From positions 8,640,292 through 8,704,291 of the forward strand of contig OZ005697.1 of NCBI GenBank assembly GCA_963930775.1: a stretch of 64,000 nucleotides of DNA, given 5' to 3'. Source of the DNA: Cliona cf. orientalis (taxonomy: Eukaryota > Porifera > Demospongiae > Clionaida > Clionaidae). Made by a program: the position numbers and the translations under genes. Below the pieces are notes generated by a model. It worked only from the letters and a program-made list of their open reading frames with translations, ran no database searches and was not told the DNA's origin. How positions within the stretch are numbered: position 1 is the first letter of the stretch; each line of letters begins with the position of its first letter. Positions 11,326 to 26,683 of this stretch are shown here, piece after piece.

Positions 11326-14300
11326 TCACTCAGTTTTCATGTATACATCATTATCATAAAAACTCTCAGTGATTTCGATATTAGTGTCATCTTCCGCACC
11401 ACAATTGGTCTTATTCTCAATTAACTCAAACTCGTTCTTATTTTCATGGTGGGTCTTACGAACCTCCTCCATATCTTCGTACAGCGGTGTCTTCTCAGCT
11501 TTGGTGGATTCATTCATATCGATAGTATTCTGATTGGCTGCGGAATCGTTACTTCCATATGCTGAGTTTATGGTGAGAAATTTAGCGGTTGGATTAATGG
11601 CACCCATATTTTGAGTGACCGTGTCAAACTGCGATGGTGTTGGCTTTTTGTGCCTAATGCACATGCGATTAAAACATGCTCCCGAGAAGCATCCAATTGT
11701 TAGACCAACACTAAGTGCGATCACAGCTGCAATCGATGTGGTTACTGGGAGGGAAAATATGGTCGACTGAGCAGACTCCGATCCAGTAGGGGTCCCTATA
11801 AAGAAAATTAAATTTCCATTATCTAAGACCACTCAGAATTAAATATTTGAATTAACCCGACCGACTATAATATTAAAGCACCCAATAGCTGAGTTTACTA
11901 CTAGCATATAATATTACATTATACCAACTCAGACTTTTAATAGGACTGTCTTAAAAATGTATTTTTAAGCTACCACACAGCACTTGTAATTAAAATTCTT
12001 TGGTTAAATTATCACCTGCCCACCTGACCAATCCTAGCATTTTGTGGTCATGTTAGTTCAAACAAACAATTTATTCTGTGTGGCCTAAGCATGTAAGAAA
12101 ACTGTAGTATTACATGCATCAGATCCTACAGTTATTGGAGCTCAAAGGAGTCCAATTTAAATCCTAGACTATATACATTTCTATGAGAATTGGATCCCTT
12201 AAGACAAATATTATGACGTATTTATACCTGTATTTGAACATGAATGTATACTGAAGGTGTCTTGTATCATCTTAGCCGGACTTCCATCCACGATGGCCGT
12301 TGCACGGTAGCAGTACGTCCCCTCAGCCAAAGATGATGGGAGGAGTGTAGCCGATCCAGATCCGGGAATGACATCCATGCAGGTCATGGAGCTCTGACAA
12401 GATCTGCTCAAACTGTAGCAGAACTCACACTGGAATGACTGATCTGTTCCAATGTACCCCCGTGAACATTCCAGTACTTTGGTTTTGGCATCAGTTGAGT
12501 CGGTCACTGTCAGAAATGCTGAGAGCACTTGAGCTGTGAGAATGTCAAAGGTGTAAGTGTAAAAATAATTTATCCCACAACAAAATTGTAGATAGTTAAT
12601 TGACCATGTTCTGTTGCATGACTCCATTAATCTTGGAATTACTGCTATCTTCTGGACCATAAATACTTATTATTGTGCATTTCTTTCCTTATACCAAGAG
12701 TCGTGATATTACACAGTGATTTGCAACAATTAGTGATCATGGGATGACCAATAATTGTAGGCCATACCTTAGGCTGACAATTATTTGCAGGTACTTTTTC
12801 TGCAATTTTGACTTAAAACACATTTTACAAGTTCTAAATTTTGCAATTTGTACGCAATAATGGTACAGGGCTGACAATCTGAAATGCATGCATGTCTAAC
12901 TAGTGTTAGCGCTAGCGGGTAAAAAATTTTGGGTCAATCCGCTAGAATATCAAGCATTAGTACCCATAAAAGATAGCCAGTCACCTTAAGGTATCTACAC
13001 TTTAGTACTACTCTTCATAGTGTCGTACTTACAATCATAATGACATGTATACTGTACTATAACAATTAATTCATACCGCTTGTCTGTGGCCTTAGCAATA
13101 AGCATATTCTCCCACTACCAGCCACATTCTCGGCTGCCACTTGTCCATTATAGTCTGCTCCACTAGAAAGGCTGGAGTACTGGACCGGGTAGGAGTATGA
13201 GCAAGTGCCAACGGCCTTGTTTGGACAAACTGCCTGAACGGGAACTCTGTGTGTACCAGAGCCAACAAGAGAGAGGGTGTAGCCTGTGATGTTGAGATTA
13301 CTGGCTGACCCCGCAGTGGCTGCAGATGGCACCTAACGTGTTAAAAGTAGCTATGTTGACGGTTAAATCCATGGGTGCATATTGTAGTTATGATACCACT
13401 GCATAATCACCAGGGGCGTAGCCAGGATTTTCTGAGGGGGTTTCCTACGAAAAATTTAACGACCACGCCCACTTTTCGGCCACGCCCTCTAATTAACGAT
13501 CGCCATTTTCAGCTAGAGCTTGCTAGATTCTCGAGATTTTGGCAGAGAAAAGCACAAAAGGAGGAGACCTAGGCTAAGTTTTAGGAGATTTTAGTGTCTG
13601 CACAGTGAATTTGGAAACCAAGGGGGGTTTCCTGATAGCCAAATCATGCTAAGATAATACTGAATCTGACTGCCAGGGGGGGTTTCCGGGCAACAAGGAA
13701 ACAACTAAGCTACGCCCCTGATCACAGAGGTCAGGCTTGGTATGTATGTATCGAATAGGCTATATTTATTGTGTGTACAAGTATTACGTGCACTTACGTT
13801 GACTTGAGCCCAGCTGAAGTAGATTAAAGTAAGTGTTCCTTCCTCATTGTACACCGGCACGCTTGAGCAGTTCATAGGCGGAGGGGGAGCTATAGAAGGA
13901 AGCATAAATAGTCAGTGGCACTGTACTGTCTTTCCTTATCACTTTTTAAGTGTCTATTCATGGGTACATTACTAAAGACTAATCATGCATATTTCAGAAT
14001 TAAACTCTAAATTGATAATAAAATTTAATAATTTCGTACTAGATTCAGTCTCAGTGTGATATGTGGGGGCCTCAGTTGTAATCTCCTCAGTGGTAGTGGT
14101 AGGGGACTGAGTTGTAGTTTCCTCAGTTGTAGTGGGGGCCTGGGTTATTATGATTTCCTCAATAGTAGTAGGAAGCTCAGTTGTAATCTCCTCTGTGGTA
14201 GTGGGGGCCTGAGTTGTCGTAATTTCCTCGGTGGTGTGGGTTGTTGTGATTTCCCCAGTAGTAGTAGGGGGTTCAGTTGTTGTAGTTTCCTCAGTGGTAG

Positions 14301-17300
14301 TGGGGGCCTCAGTTGTCATGATTTCCTCGGTGGTAGTGGGGGCCTGAGTTGTCGTGATTTCCTCGGTGGTAGTGGGGGCCTCAGTTGTTGTAATTTCCTC
14401 TGTGGTAGTGGGGGCCTGGGTTGTTGTAATTTCCTCGGTGGTAGTGGGAGGAGCAGTTGTGTAGACTTCATCAAGTATTGTCACGTCGTATGAGTCTATG
14501 TGTATGTCATACAGGGTACAGGTTGGAGCATTGGGGTCCATATTGCTGGAAACATCATCATAAATGGTGACTGCACTACTGCATGCACTAATAGTCTCCC
14601 CCACATTTGCTGTGTTGTTGTAAATGTTTGTCTCATTTATGTGAAGGGAACTTCCAGCCAAAGAGATGACTCCTCCCCTGTTAGTTGCATCGTTATTGCT
14701 AAAGTTGCTGTTGCTGAATGTTACAGCACTTGCAGCATGTCCAACGAACAACACTCCTCCGTCACCACCGGCGGAGTTGTGACTAAATACACTACGTTGA
14801 AGTTTGTAATTTGTAGAGTATTCACTGTTGTACATAACTCCACCATTACCAGCAGCTGAATTGCTGGAGAAGATACTTTGCTCCACAGTCACATTGCATT
14901 CTTCAACCTTAAACACACCGGCATGTGTTGCTGCTGTATTGTGGCTGAATTCACTGGATTTGATTGAAACTGATGCATTCCTGATGCAGGCTACTCCTCC
15001 TCCTTCAAGTGTTGTTGTTGTAGCTCGATTATGAGTGAAAGTACATCCTGTGATGTTTACATGATCAGTGTAAACCTCCGAAACATGTAAAACACTACAC
15101 GAGGGAGCTGAGTTGTAGCTGAAATTACTGTTGATGAAAGTTACGTATCCAGGATATCCAGAATGGTATGAAATGAATTTTGCAACGCCACCTGATTCTG
15201 TTCTGGCAGTATTATTGATAAATGAGCATTCGATGAAAGTTATTGAGCGAGGTGCGCCATAATGCGAATATACTCCTCCTCTCAAATCTGCAGTATTTCT
15301 CATGAAAGTGCATCGAGTGGCCGTAAGTATTGGAGCAACAATTGCTCCACCAAATCTGGCAGAATTGGAATCAAATATTGTGTCTTTGATGGTTCCATAT
15401 CCTGTACTATCTATCCAAACTGCACCAGCGCCCTCGCGCTCAGCATTATTCTGGAAGAAGTGGCAGTTGGTTATATTTGCATATCTGGCATTTACAGTAC
15501 CAAGGCGATTGTTTGAGAAGCTACTGTTCTCAAGTGTAAGATGTCCAGCACAATGAATGGCCCGCAGGTTGTTGGTGAAGTTGCATCGTGATACATACAT
15601 GGAAGAGGTTTGTTGACTCACCCTGTAAGAAATGGCTGGATCTCGGTCAGCATGACTTCCATAAAAGTTGCTGTCTGTGATATTGAGAGTAGAAATCTCT
15701 CCAGCATCGGTTATATAAAAGTGCCCATAACCACGGTCAAATGTTGAATTCGATACCACCATTTTGCTAACATTTTGGATCTGAAATGAATAACCTGATG
15801 AAGTGTGGATTCCAGTAAAATGCACTGTATCAGCCAGTGAACGAATATGTTTGAAATAGCCGCCAATAAAGCGTGCATTAGAAAAAGTGGCTGTAATTCC
15901 AGTGTCTGCAAATGTTCCAGGGCATGATTGAAATGTCACACCACTTATCATAATATGGTCAATTAAAGAGAACCTGATTATATGTAGATTACCACTACGA
16001 CAGTGGATAGTAACATTGGTGCTATCTATAGTCAACTGTTGAAGATTAGATAGTGTCCATTGAGGTGATATGAGTGAGTGGGTTCCGCTTTCAAATATCA
16101 GTGTGACATTTCTTTTGTTGTTTTGACTAACCCGGCGTTCCAAGTTGATAGCAAACTGTTCCAGTGTATAACATGGCACTCCAGAGTACTCTCCAAGACA
16201 AAATGATGCTGGTGAAACTATAATGTAGACAGTTTCGGACAAGATGTCATCTGGTGGAGATATAAGCCTTGAAAGTTGCTCACTCGGAGAACTAGGACTG
16301 ATTGATTCTATGTTGTAGTTGTCAATGTGTCCATCATATAGAACACAGCTTGATTCATCTGGATCTGTAGCATTCCAAACGCCCTCCTCGGGGACTGTGA
16401 CTGCACCATTGCAAGCACTAATGAGTGGTCCTTTATTTGCAGTATTGTCTATGACATTACTTTGAAACAGGTACACTGTACTTGCAATAAGAGTTATGAC
16501 CCCACCTCTATCTGCTGCACTGTTTGAAGTAAAGTTGCTGGCAGCTATGATTGCCAGATTACCAGACTGTCCAAGATATATCACACCTCCATCATCTCCT
16601 GCTGTATTATGGCTAAATGTGCTTTGAAAAATGTTGTAACTTGACGTATGTACCAGAGTATAAAACACACCACCGTCGTACGTAGCTGAATTGTTGAAGA
16701 AGGTGCTATCAGTCACCGTTGTATTGCACTGTTCAAGATTTAATACTCCAGCATGAACAGCAGCTGTGTTGTGACTAAACTCACTGGATTCGATTGAAAC
16801 TGACGCGTTCCTGATGCAGCCCACTCCTCCTCCTTCAAGTGCCGTTGTAGCTCGATTGTGAGTGAAAGTACATCCTGTGATGTTTACATGATCAGTGTAA
16901 ATATCCGAAACATGTAAAACACTACATGAGGGAGCTGAGTTGTAGCTAAAATCACTGTTGATGAAAGTTACGTATCCAGGAAATCCAGGATGGTATGAAA
17001 TGAATTTTGCAACGCCACCTGATTCTGTTCTGGCAGTATTATTGATAAATGAGCATTCGATGAAAGTTATTGAGCGTGGTGCACCATAATGCGAATATAC
17101 TCCTCCTCTCAAATCTGCAGTATTACTCATGAAAGTGCATCGAGTGGCCGTAAGTATTGGAGCAACAATTGCTCCACCAAATCTGGCAGAATTGGAATCA
17201 AATATTGTGTCTGTGATAGTTCCATGTCCTGTACTATCTATCCAAACTGCACCAGCGCCCTCGCGCTCAGCATTATTCTGGAAGAAGTGGCAGTTGGTTA

Positions 17301-18135
17301 TATTTGCATATCTGGCATTTACAGTACCAAGGCGATTGTTTGAGAAGCTACTGTTCTCAAGTGTAAGATGTCCAGCACATTGAATAGCCCGCAAGTTGTT
17401 AGTGAAGTTGCATCGTGATACATACATGGAAGAGGTTTGTTGACTCACCCTGTAAGAAATAGCTGGATCTCGGTCAGCATGACTTCCATAAAAGTTGCTG
17501 TCTGTGATATCGAGAGTAGAAATCTCTCCAGCATCGGTTATATAAAAGTGCCCATAACCACGGTCAAATGTTGAATTTGATACCACCATTTTGCTGACAT
17601 TATAGATCTGAAATGAATAACCAGATGAAGTGTGGATTCCAATAAAACGCACTGAATCAGCCAGTGAACGAATACGTTTGAAATAACCGCCCATAAAGCG
17701 TACGTTAGAAAAGGTGGCTGTAATTCCAGTATCCGCGAATGTTCCAGGGCATGATTGAAATGTCACACCACTTATCATAGTATGGTCAATTAAGGAGAAA
17801 CTGACTACATGTAGACTACCACTACGACAGTGGATAGTAGCCTCCGTGGTTGTCATCAGTGTCAAATTGTGCAGATTGGACAGCGTCCAGAGTGAACTTA
17901 GCATGTGAGTTCCATTTTCGAAAACAACAGTGAGATTTGAGCCAGCAGTGTGTCCTGGATTGGCAGCAAACTGGTCCAGTGTCATGCATCGTGCACCAGG
18001 GCAGGGATTGCTCGACGAAACCAAGACATGAACTGTTTCTGTGGCACAGCTTGCATGCCTGACAAGCATGCAGGCTAGCACGATGATAATGAGCATACTG
18101 TTACCTGTATGCTTAGTTGATGGCCACATGGACAT
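11326..18135 (-). CDS. Receptor-like type I membrane protein: two Pmp-like beta-helices, Thr-rich stalk, membrane helix, tyrosine tail
   Basis: Five exons (18135-14040, 13889-13798, 13332-13077, 12533-12228, 11795-11326) join in frame to 1739 residues. Residues 1 to about 33 are a signal peptide (SMLIIIVLACMLVRHASC). Two long halves (about 35-640 and 645-1250) are parallel beta-helix with recurring FxxN and GGA/GGV motifs, such as SFINNTAR, RGGVYSHYG, GGAIVAP and DGGVIYLG. This is the signature of chlamydial-type Pmp repeats, here rich in N-glycosylation sites. A Thr-rich stalk of TTTEEITTTEAP units follows. Next come Cys-containing extracellular segments that look fibronectin-III-like (PPPPMNCSSVPVYNEEG) and a helix IAAVIALSVGLTIGCF with a basic stop (NRMCIRHKK). 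The tail of about 120 residues contains YEDM (a YxxM motif) and YDNDVYMKTE. An adhesion or recognition receptor is inference. Introns and the animal-type tail exclude bacterial contamination. Confidence 0.8.
13411..13720. mobile_element. 310-bp MITE, terminal repeats CAGGGGCGTAGC
   Basis: Starts CAGGGGCGTAGCC and ends GCTACGCCCCTG, flanked by a 5-base direct repeat ATCAC (13406-13410, 13721-13725). The interior is non-coding. The CAGGGG ends are typical of hAT-derived MITEs. It sits in an intron of the beta-helix receptor gene. Shorter elements with GGCGTAGGAA ends at 21731 and 27951 may be relatives. Confidence 0.65.
14060..14460 (-). repeat. Coding minisatellite of the Thr-rich stalk
   Basis: About ten tandem units of roughly 36-39 bp encode TTTEEITTTQAP and variants (TTTEETTTTEPP, TTIEEIIITQAP). 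They lie inside exon 1 of the beta-helix receptor. The product is a probably O-glycosylated mucin-like stalk. Unit number is likely to vary between individuals. Confidence 0.8.
14480..18050 (-). repeat. Intragenic tandem duplication, period about 1.83 kb
   Basis: The two beta-helix halves of the receptor are near-identical over long stretches. For example, the block near 15262-15516 recurs at 17089-17343 with an offset of 1827 bases and few differences. Identity falls towards the edges of each half. This indicates a recent duplication or ongoing gene conversion within one exon. Confidence 0.85.
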
Positions 18136-19744
18136 CAGATCTTAGCCGTACGGACGCTGCAAACTGGAAAAGAACAGTACTTAGCTACATGACATTGACA
18201 TTTTGTAGTTAATGCAACTGAATGTATCCAAATTGATAGGCGAAGTGCAGTTCTAGTCAGCTTCACAGTTCAACTCAATTAGCGGATTTAAAAATACAAA
18301 TTTAGTTGTTTCATGCATTTTCATGCATTTTAGACAATATTCTATGGCTAATATCGTGTTTCTATTATGTATTCGCAATCATTGTATACTCACATGTTTC
18401 TTCTATAAGCCAATGGAAGAGTTAGTCAGTGTTTTGATTTATAGCTGGCTCGTCCTCTCTTGCACTTTCCAAATGGGAGAGCTTAGCAGACGGTCTTGAA
18501 CTATAATGTACAGACCTCAACTGCAAAATGCAATGTGAGAGCGATTGTGTTATTTTTATAGAAATTGGGTTGAGGGTGGATATACAGCAGTCTATATAGT
18601 CTAGTACAGTGGGTGTTTAGTTTCACGGATTTCACGGTCAAATTAGACTTTCCTTGTTGTTTGCACTTTGTGCAAGGAGGAAGCAGTCATGCTCAATAAA
18701 GGACAGTTAATTAGTAATTAATAGATCATGGTGCTCACCATGCCACAATAATATTATTATATTGACACTCATTTGGAGTCTCATTGACTTTGTTATGGGT
18801 TACACTCTATGCACAATTAAATAGTAATGCATAACAGCTAATTTTGATCAAAAAAAAAAAAAGGATACTCAACTCAATAATAACATGCATGCTCCAAACC
18901 CATTAGTTAAAGAAAGACCCTTGGTGCACAAAAATGCGGAAACCATACATCAGCATTCTCATCAAATGGCTCAGTTTACCTATAAGTGGAAAGCTGAAAG
19001 CTTTATCTATTCATGCAAAACAAAACGGCAGCTGCAAACGATTTCATCTGTGGCACTTAGCTAACGGGTTAAATCAGTGGCGTAAGAAGATGTTTTGGAG
19101 TGGGGGAGGGGGGGCTGAAAATTGGCTATTGAGTAGCTATGGCGGGCTATACCCACCAAAACCTAGTTGGGGGGGGGGGGGGGGGGGGGGGGGCCTGGGG
19201 GCAACTCCCCCCCCCCCCCCCCAAGATAATTTTACATCTTTTTGGAGTGATTCTAGTGCATTCTGAGCACATTGGTTGACAAATTTTAGTACCATTTTGT
19301 TTGACCAAAGTTCAACTGTGACACTCTGAACAAAAGCCTGCTCATCCAAAACACTTGAGATAGCCAAGTAACTAGCTAGCTACATTGCAGAATATTATGT
19401 GAACAAAATCGAGGCTTCAGGCATAATAATAATACTATTATTGTCCTGGCACAGATTCTGAATTCGAACTAATATTCAAAAGTGTACTATCTGAGGGTGT
19501 AGCTAGATAGTACATAATTACTGGGTAGGCTTATTTGGGGGAAGGGGGGGGGGGGGGGGGCGGGTAAGCTCCCTATATTATTTTGAACTCCAGCCCCCTG
19601 GTTCTTATGCCAGTCACGTGTAGATGTCAATACTCTATCTATCAGACCCAACTCATCATGATTCATGAGCAGTATTACTCTTAGTCTTGCATTATTTACA
19701 AGTCCCAAAATGTTTTCCTGGAAACAAGATATTGAACTCAAGTG
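18136..19744. other. Spacer between the divergent receptor and carboxypeptidase genes
   Basis: Holds the upstream region of the receptor gene (possibly with a 5' UTR intron), an A-tract near 18850, a GGCGTAAGAAGATG fragment near 19080 resembling a MITE end, and long G and C homopolymers. No coding exon was supported. Confidence 0.5.
19169..19222. repeat. Poly-G / poly-C inverted homopolymer
   Basis: A run of more than 20 G is followed after about 15 bases by about 15 C, able to form a G:C hairpin or a G-quadruplex. A similar G run lies near 19545. Run lengths in the assembly are unreliable. Confidence 0.8.
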
Positions 19745-19764
19745 TATGGTAATGGTCATCACGC
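19745..19764 (+). promoter_or_regulatory. Recurrent promoter-like element upstream of CP1
   Basis: TATGGTAATGGTCATCACGC lies 45 bp upstream of the CP1 start codon. It is a diverged version of GTGGTAAAGGGTCGTCACGC at the RasGAP promoter. The role is inferred from repeated position only. Confidence 0.4.
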
Positions 19765-19808
19765 TTTTCTCATGGAAGCATTCACTCATGCGGTTGATAT
19801 TCAGAATG

Positions 19809-22800
19809 ATGGCTTGCAGGCTAGTGTGTTGTGCGTATTCTCTGTTGCTTGGATCTCTCCTCCTCCTCCTCCTGCCAAGTCAGGTCTCCTGCTCCTACTC
19901 CTGGCCAGACAATGTCACACAGCACAAGGGATACGTCGAAGTATGTGAGAACAAAAGCAATCATTCTTGAAACACTGCATCTTCTTGCTGTGATGTAGTA
20001 GTGTAGCTATTAATATAAATTACCGCATCAAAGGTGATTGTTTTAGTACTTTCATGCATAAAACTAGTAAAATCTTTCTATGATTGTTGAATCCATAAAA
20101 ATCAATTAATAGGCATTCCTATAGGTAAATCACACTCATGGAGTGAATCTGTTTTATTGGTTTTTCGAGAGTCGTAATGAGCCCAGTAGTGATCCCCTGG
20201 TGGTGTGGTTGACCGGAGGGCCTGGCTGCTCCAGTATGCTGGCTCTGTTGGTGGAGAATGGACCTTTTCTCATCCCAGAAGGAAGCACAGACCCAGTCTA
20301 CAATAAGTATGGTGGGTAGACATGCATACTCGAAATCAAGTAGTCGCATCTCTCTCTCTCTCCCTCTCTCCCTTCCTCTTAGGCTGGAACTCCTTTGCCA
20401 ATCTTCTCTTCATCGACCAGCCTGCTGGTACAGGGTTCTCCTATGTCACCAATCCCCTTGACTACGTCACCAATGAGCGTACCATAGGGACTGAACTTTG
20501 GACCATGCTGCAGGAGTTCTACTCCCTCTACCCCAAATATGCCAACCTCGACCTCTATATCGTCGGGGAGAGTTATGGTGAGAAGAACCTTGTAGTTTAA
20601 GATCATGCACTAAAAACTAGTTTAGTTGTGCTAAATGCAATTATTACTGGTGATTAGTGCCTGCATAGCTACCATTGTTACGCATGACATTGTCACATGA
20701 TCCTGGCATTTTATATCTCTCATGCCCAGCTGGCCACTATGTACCTGCCACTGCTCAAATCATCCTTGAGAGCAACTCCATCTACACAAAGAACCTCAAG
20801 GGAATTGGTATTGGAAATGGATGGGTGGACCCATATATTCAGTATCCTGCCTATGCAAAGGTGAGTGAGAGGGAGAGAGAGAAGGAAGTGGGAGATGGAG
20901 AGAGAGAGAGAGAGAGAGCAGGGGGAGACAGATTCAACTCTTCCCCTTTACAGTTTGCTAAGTTGGAGAACCTGATCACTGAGCCTAGTTTTGAGATAGC
21001 CAATATCATGTTCACTATGTGCAAAGGTACCCTATTAATGATAGCTGTACAGTCACTGAGACTACCATAGTTTTCTCTCACTTTTTTTCCAGGCCTTATT
21101 GATCTTCATCTGTACAGAGAAGCCTTTAAGGAATGCGAGGTGAGGGCTGCACCATCATTGTATTTGACACTAAATTTTTGTGTACATGTATAATATCATT
21201 AAGGTAGATAGATACCAGATATGCATTAGCTATAAGTGCTACTTTCTCGTAAATGTCATTTTCTGAATCATGGCCACCTGTTCTTTTGAACAAGCCCTGA
21301 CACCATACAAACTTACATATTATTACCTCTAGCTCACTGTGTTGGCTGTTTTGGAGTCTGCAGAAAGAACACTAGGAAGAAGGTACCTACCCAAATCAAG
21401 ACTAGCTGCCCAAATGTATATAATTATGCACCTACTACACCCCCTCTATATCAAAGTATCAATTTGTATGACATCAGGAAGAGATGCATTTCATCAGCAC
21501 TCTGCTATGACTTTTCAAGGGTGAGCAACTCGAGTCAATACCAATGTTCAAGTAAATCTAATGCAACTTGTTATACTCATAGTGTGTGTGCCATTAATTT
21601 AGGTGAGTACGTTTCTGAACCGTGCTGATATTCAAGCTGACCTTGGTGTGAACTGGACCTGGGAATCGTGTACCCAGCAAGTCTACAACCATGTGAGTTA
21701 CACATTCTACCTAGATTTTTTGCTATTCAAAGGCGTAGGAAGATGGTTTGGTAAACGGGAGCTCTATATAGATCTATAGGCAAGGGGAGTATGATCAGTG
21801 TATATAAAATTGAGCCTAGCTATGTAACTATCAGAAAACACAGGGGGGGGGGGCACCAGCCCCTGGAGCTCCCATGGTTCCTACGCCTATGCTACTTATA
21901 CAAGGGAAGCAACAAATGTAATATAGCTACTTAAGCACTCTCCTCCAGCTTGGTATATAAGTTGTGAAAAGGAAGAATTGCACTTAGCTGTATAGATCGA
22001 GGAAAAGATTACAGGATTAAATTTGATTACTTTTTATTGTAATGTTGGACCCCATAGTTGCTAGGTGATTGGGTTCATCAGTTTGCCTGGGCCACTGGTA
22101 GTGTGCTGGACGCTAAGAAGAAGGTCGTCGTCTACAGCGGAAAAGAAGACTATATCTGTAACTACATTGGAGGAGAGGGATGGACCAACGTCACACAGTG
22201 GAAGGAACAGGTGAGAGAGAGAAAGGAGCACTGAGTGTCTGTTACTACATGTATAATATCATAGCTGGAGTTTATTCGGCATCATTATTCTGAGTGTAGT
22301 TTCTTGATCTGTGGAGTGAGAGCTAGCTACTTTTAAGACATGCACTTTAATGTTAATATTACTCTGTGCATTATACACTAGCTTTTAAATGCAAGGTACA
22401 AGCTCACTTACTGTCTTGACCACTCTTCAGAACATTACGTTGTAATGTATCTACATTATTGCATTAACTTATTATTATATCCAGGATGCTTTTCGCAGTG
22501 CTGAGACGGTAGACTGGACAGTGGGCGGGGCAGTTGCTGGGCAGGTCAAGAGCGGAGGGGGGCTGACCTTCCTCGCTGTGGAAGGGGCGGGGCACATGGT
22601 ACCCATGGACCAACCAGCTAATGTGAGAACTCCCATCATTAGTGCCATAGAAATTTATGTGTTTGGTATATTGATTAAATATAATAATAATATATTCCAA
22701 ACTTATGATGTTCATTGCTCAAACATGCACTCCCATGGCATTGCAGGCATTGGACATACTGGATCATTTGGTTCACGATAAACCATTCAGTACTTCTACC

Positions 22801-22815
22801 AAATCACCTAGTTAA
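19809..22815 (+). CDS. Serine carboxypeptidase (peptidase family S10), copy 1
   Basis: Twelve exons: 19809-19940, 20125-20311, 20383-20577, 20730-20860, 20954-21026, 21093-21139, 21333-21382, 21457-21520, 21603-21692, 22058-22210, 22485-22622, 22747-22815. They total 1329 nt, or 442 residues, a normal S10 length. The N-terminal signal peptide ([20 protein letters not shown]) directs it to the secretory/lysosomal route. The family removes C-terminal residues from peptides at acid pH. The oxyanion region is [11 protein letters not shown]. The catalytic triad is Ser170 in GESYAGHYVP, Asp354 in [11 protein letters not shown] and His411 in [11 protein letters not shown]; all three are present. NGWVDP and [13 protein letters not shown] are further S10 hallmarks. 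An ATG three bases upstream would add one Met. It was tandemly duplicated with the next gene: the internal exons have identical lengths and phases. Confidence 0.92.
21731..21889. mobile_element. 159-bp MITE, GGCGTAGGAA ends
   Basis: AGGCGTAGGAAGATGG at the left pairs with CCCATGGTTCCTACGCCT at the right. The interior is non-coding and ends in a G-run. It lies in CP1 intron 9. The equivalent CP2 intron (25351-25545) lacks it, so it probably inserted after the gene duplication. Confidence 0.6.
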
Positions 22816-22990
22816 GCCTCAACTCTGGGTATATACTCTGCAAAGACGTTGTTTAATTTAATAATACTGGTGTTGTGTAATTTTCATCAGATTCACTAAG
22901 TTTATTCTATAAATCAATGAACTGATCAACACTCTTATCCAAACTATTATTGCTTATTGATACACTAAAGTAAGCGTCACAATGATATGA

Positions 22991-23010
22991 ATGGTAAAGG
23001 GTCGTTACAG
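22991..23010 (+). promoter_or_regulatory. Recurrent promoter-like element upstream of CP2
   Basis: ATGGTAAAGGGTCGTTACAG lies 54 bp upstream of the CP2 start codon. It shares GGTAAAGGGTCGT exactly with the element upstream of the RasGAP gene. Confidence 0.45.
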
Positions 23011-23063
23011 TTGCACTTTGAACCATCGCGGCTGGGCTAAAATTATATTGAAGCTGTTGAAGT

Positions 23064-26356
<3,293 letters not shown>

Positions 26357-26683
26357 ATCAAGAAAGTATAATTATTATTATGACATTGTTGCATGTAATA
26401 ACACTATTATTAATTTCAGACTTTGCATAAAAATATCCTGCATGTATTTATCAGCTATTGCTCTGCCCATCAGAATTTTTTTAATGTTTGAACTCTTGAT
26501 TCATAATAACATTAATTTTAAGATTTCTCCTATTATAATAATTATAGCTTGCATAATAATAATACTCCTTCTAGTTGCATGATATAAAATTCTTGTACGA
26601 GATATAAGATTGTCATAAAAACTAGCTGTCGAGCTGAGTTAAAAAAAACTTAATTGTACATGTGCTATAAATAAATAGTTTCA

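Noticed and set aside
14056..14493. Plus-strand open frame rich in Gly/Ser/Cys opposite the Thr-rich stalk
   Set aside because: Antisense of a coding minisatellite; the minus-strand frame has signal peptide, domains and splice continuity, this one has nothing.
14040..18135. Bacterial contamination or horizontal insertion suggested by Pmp-like repeats
   Set aside because: The exon is followed by in-frame spliced exons with an animal-type membrane helix and tail, and the base composition is like its surroundings. An ancient transfer of the domain remains possible but is not shown.
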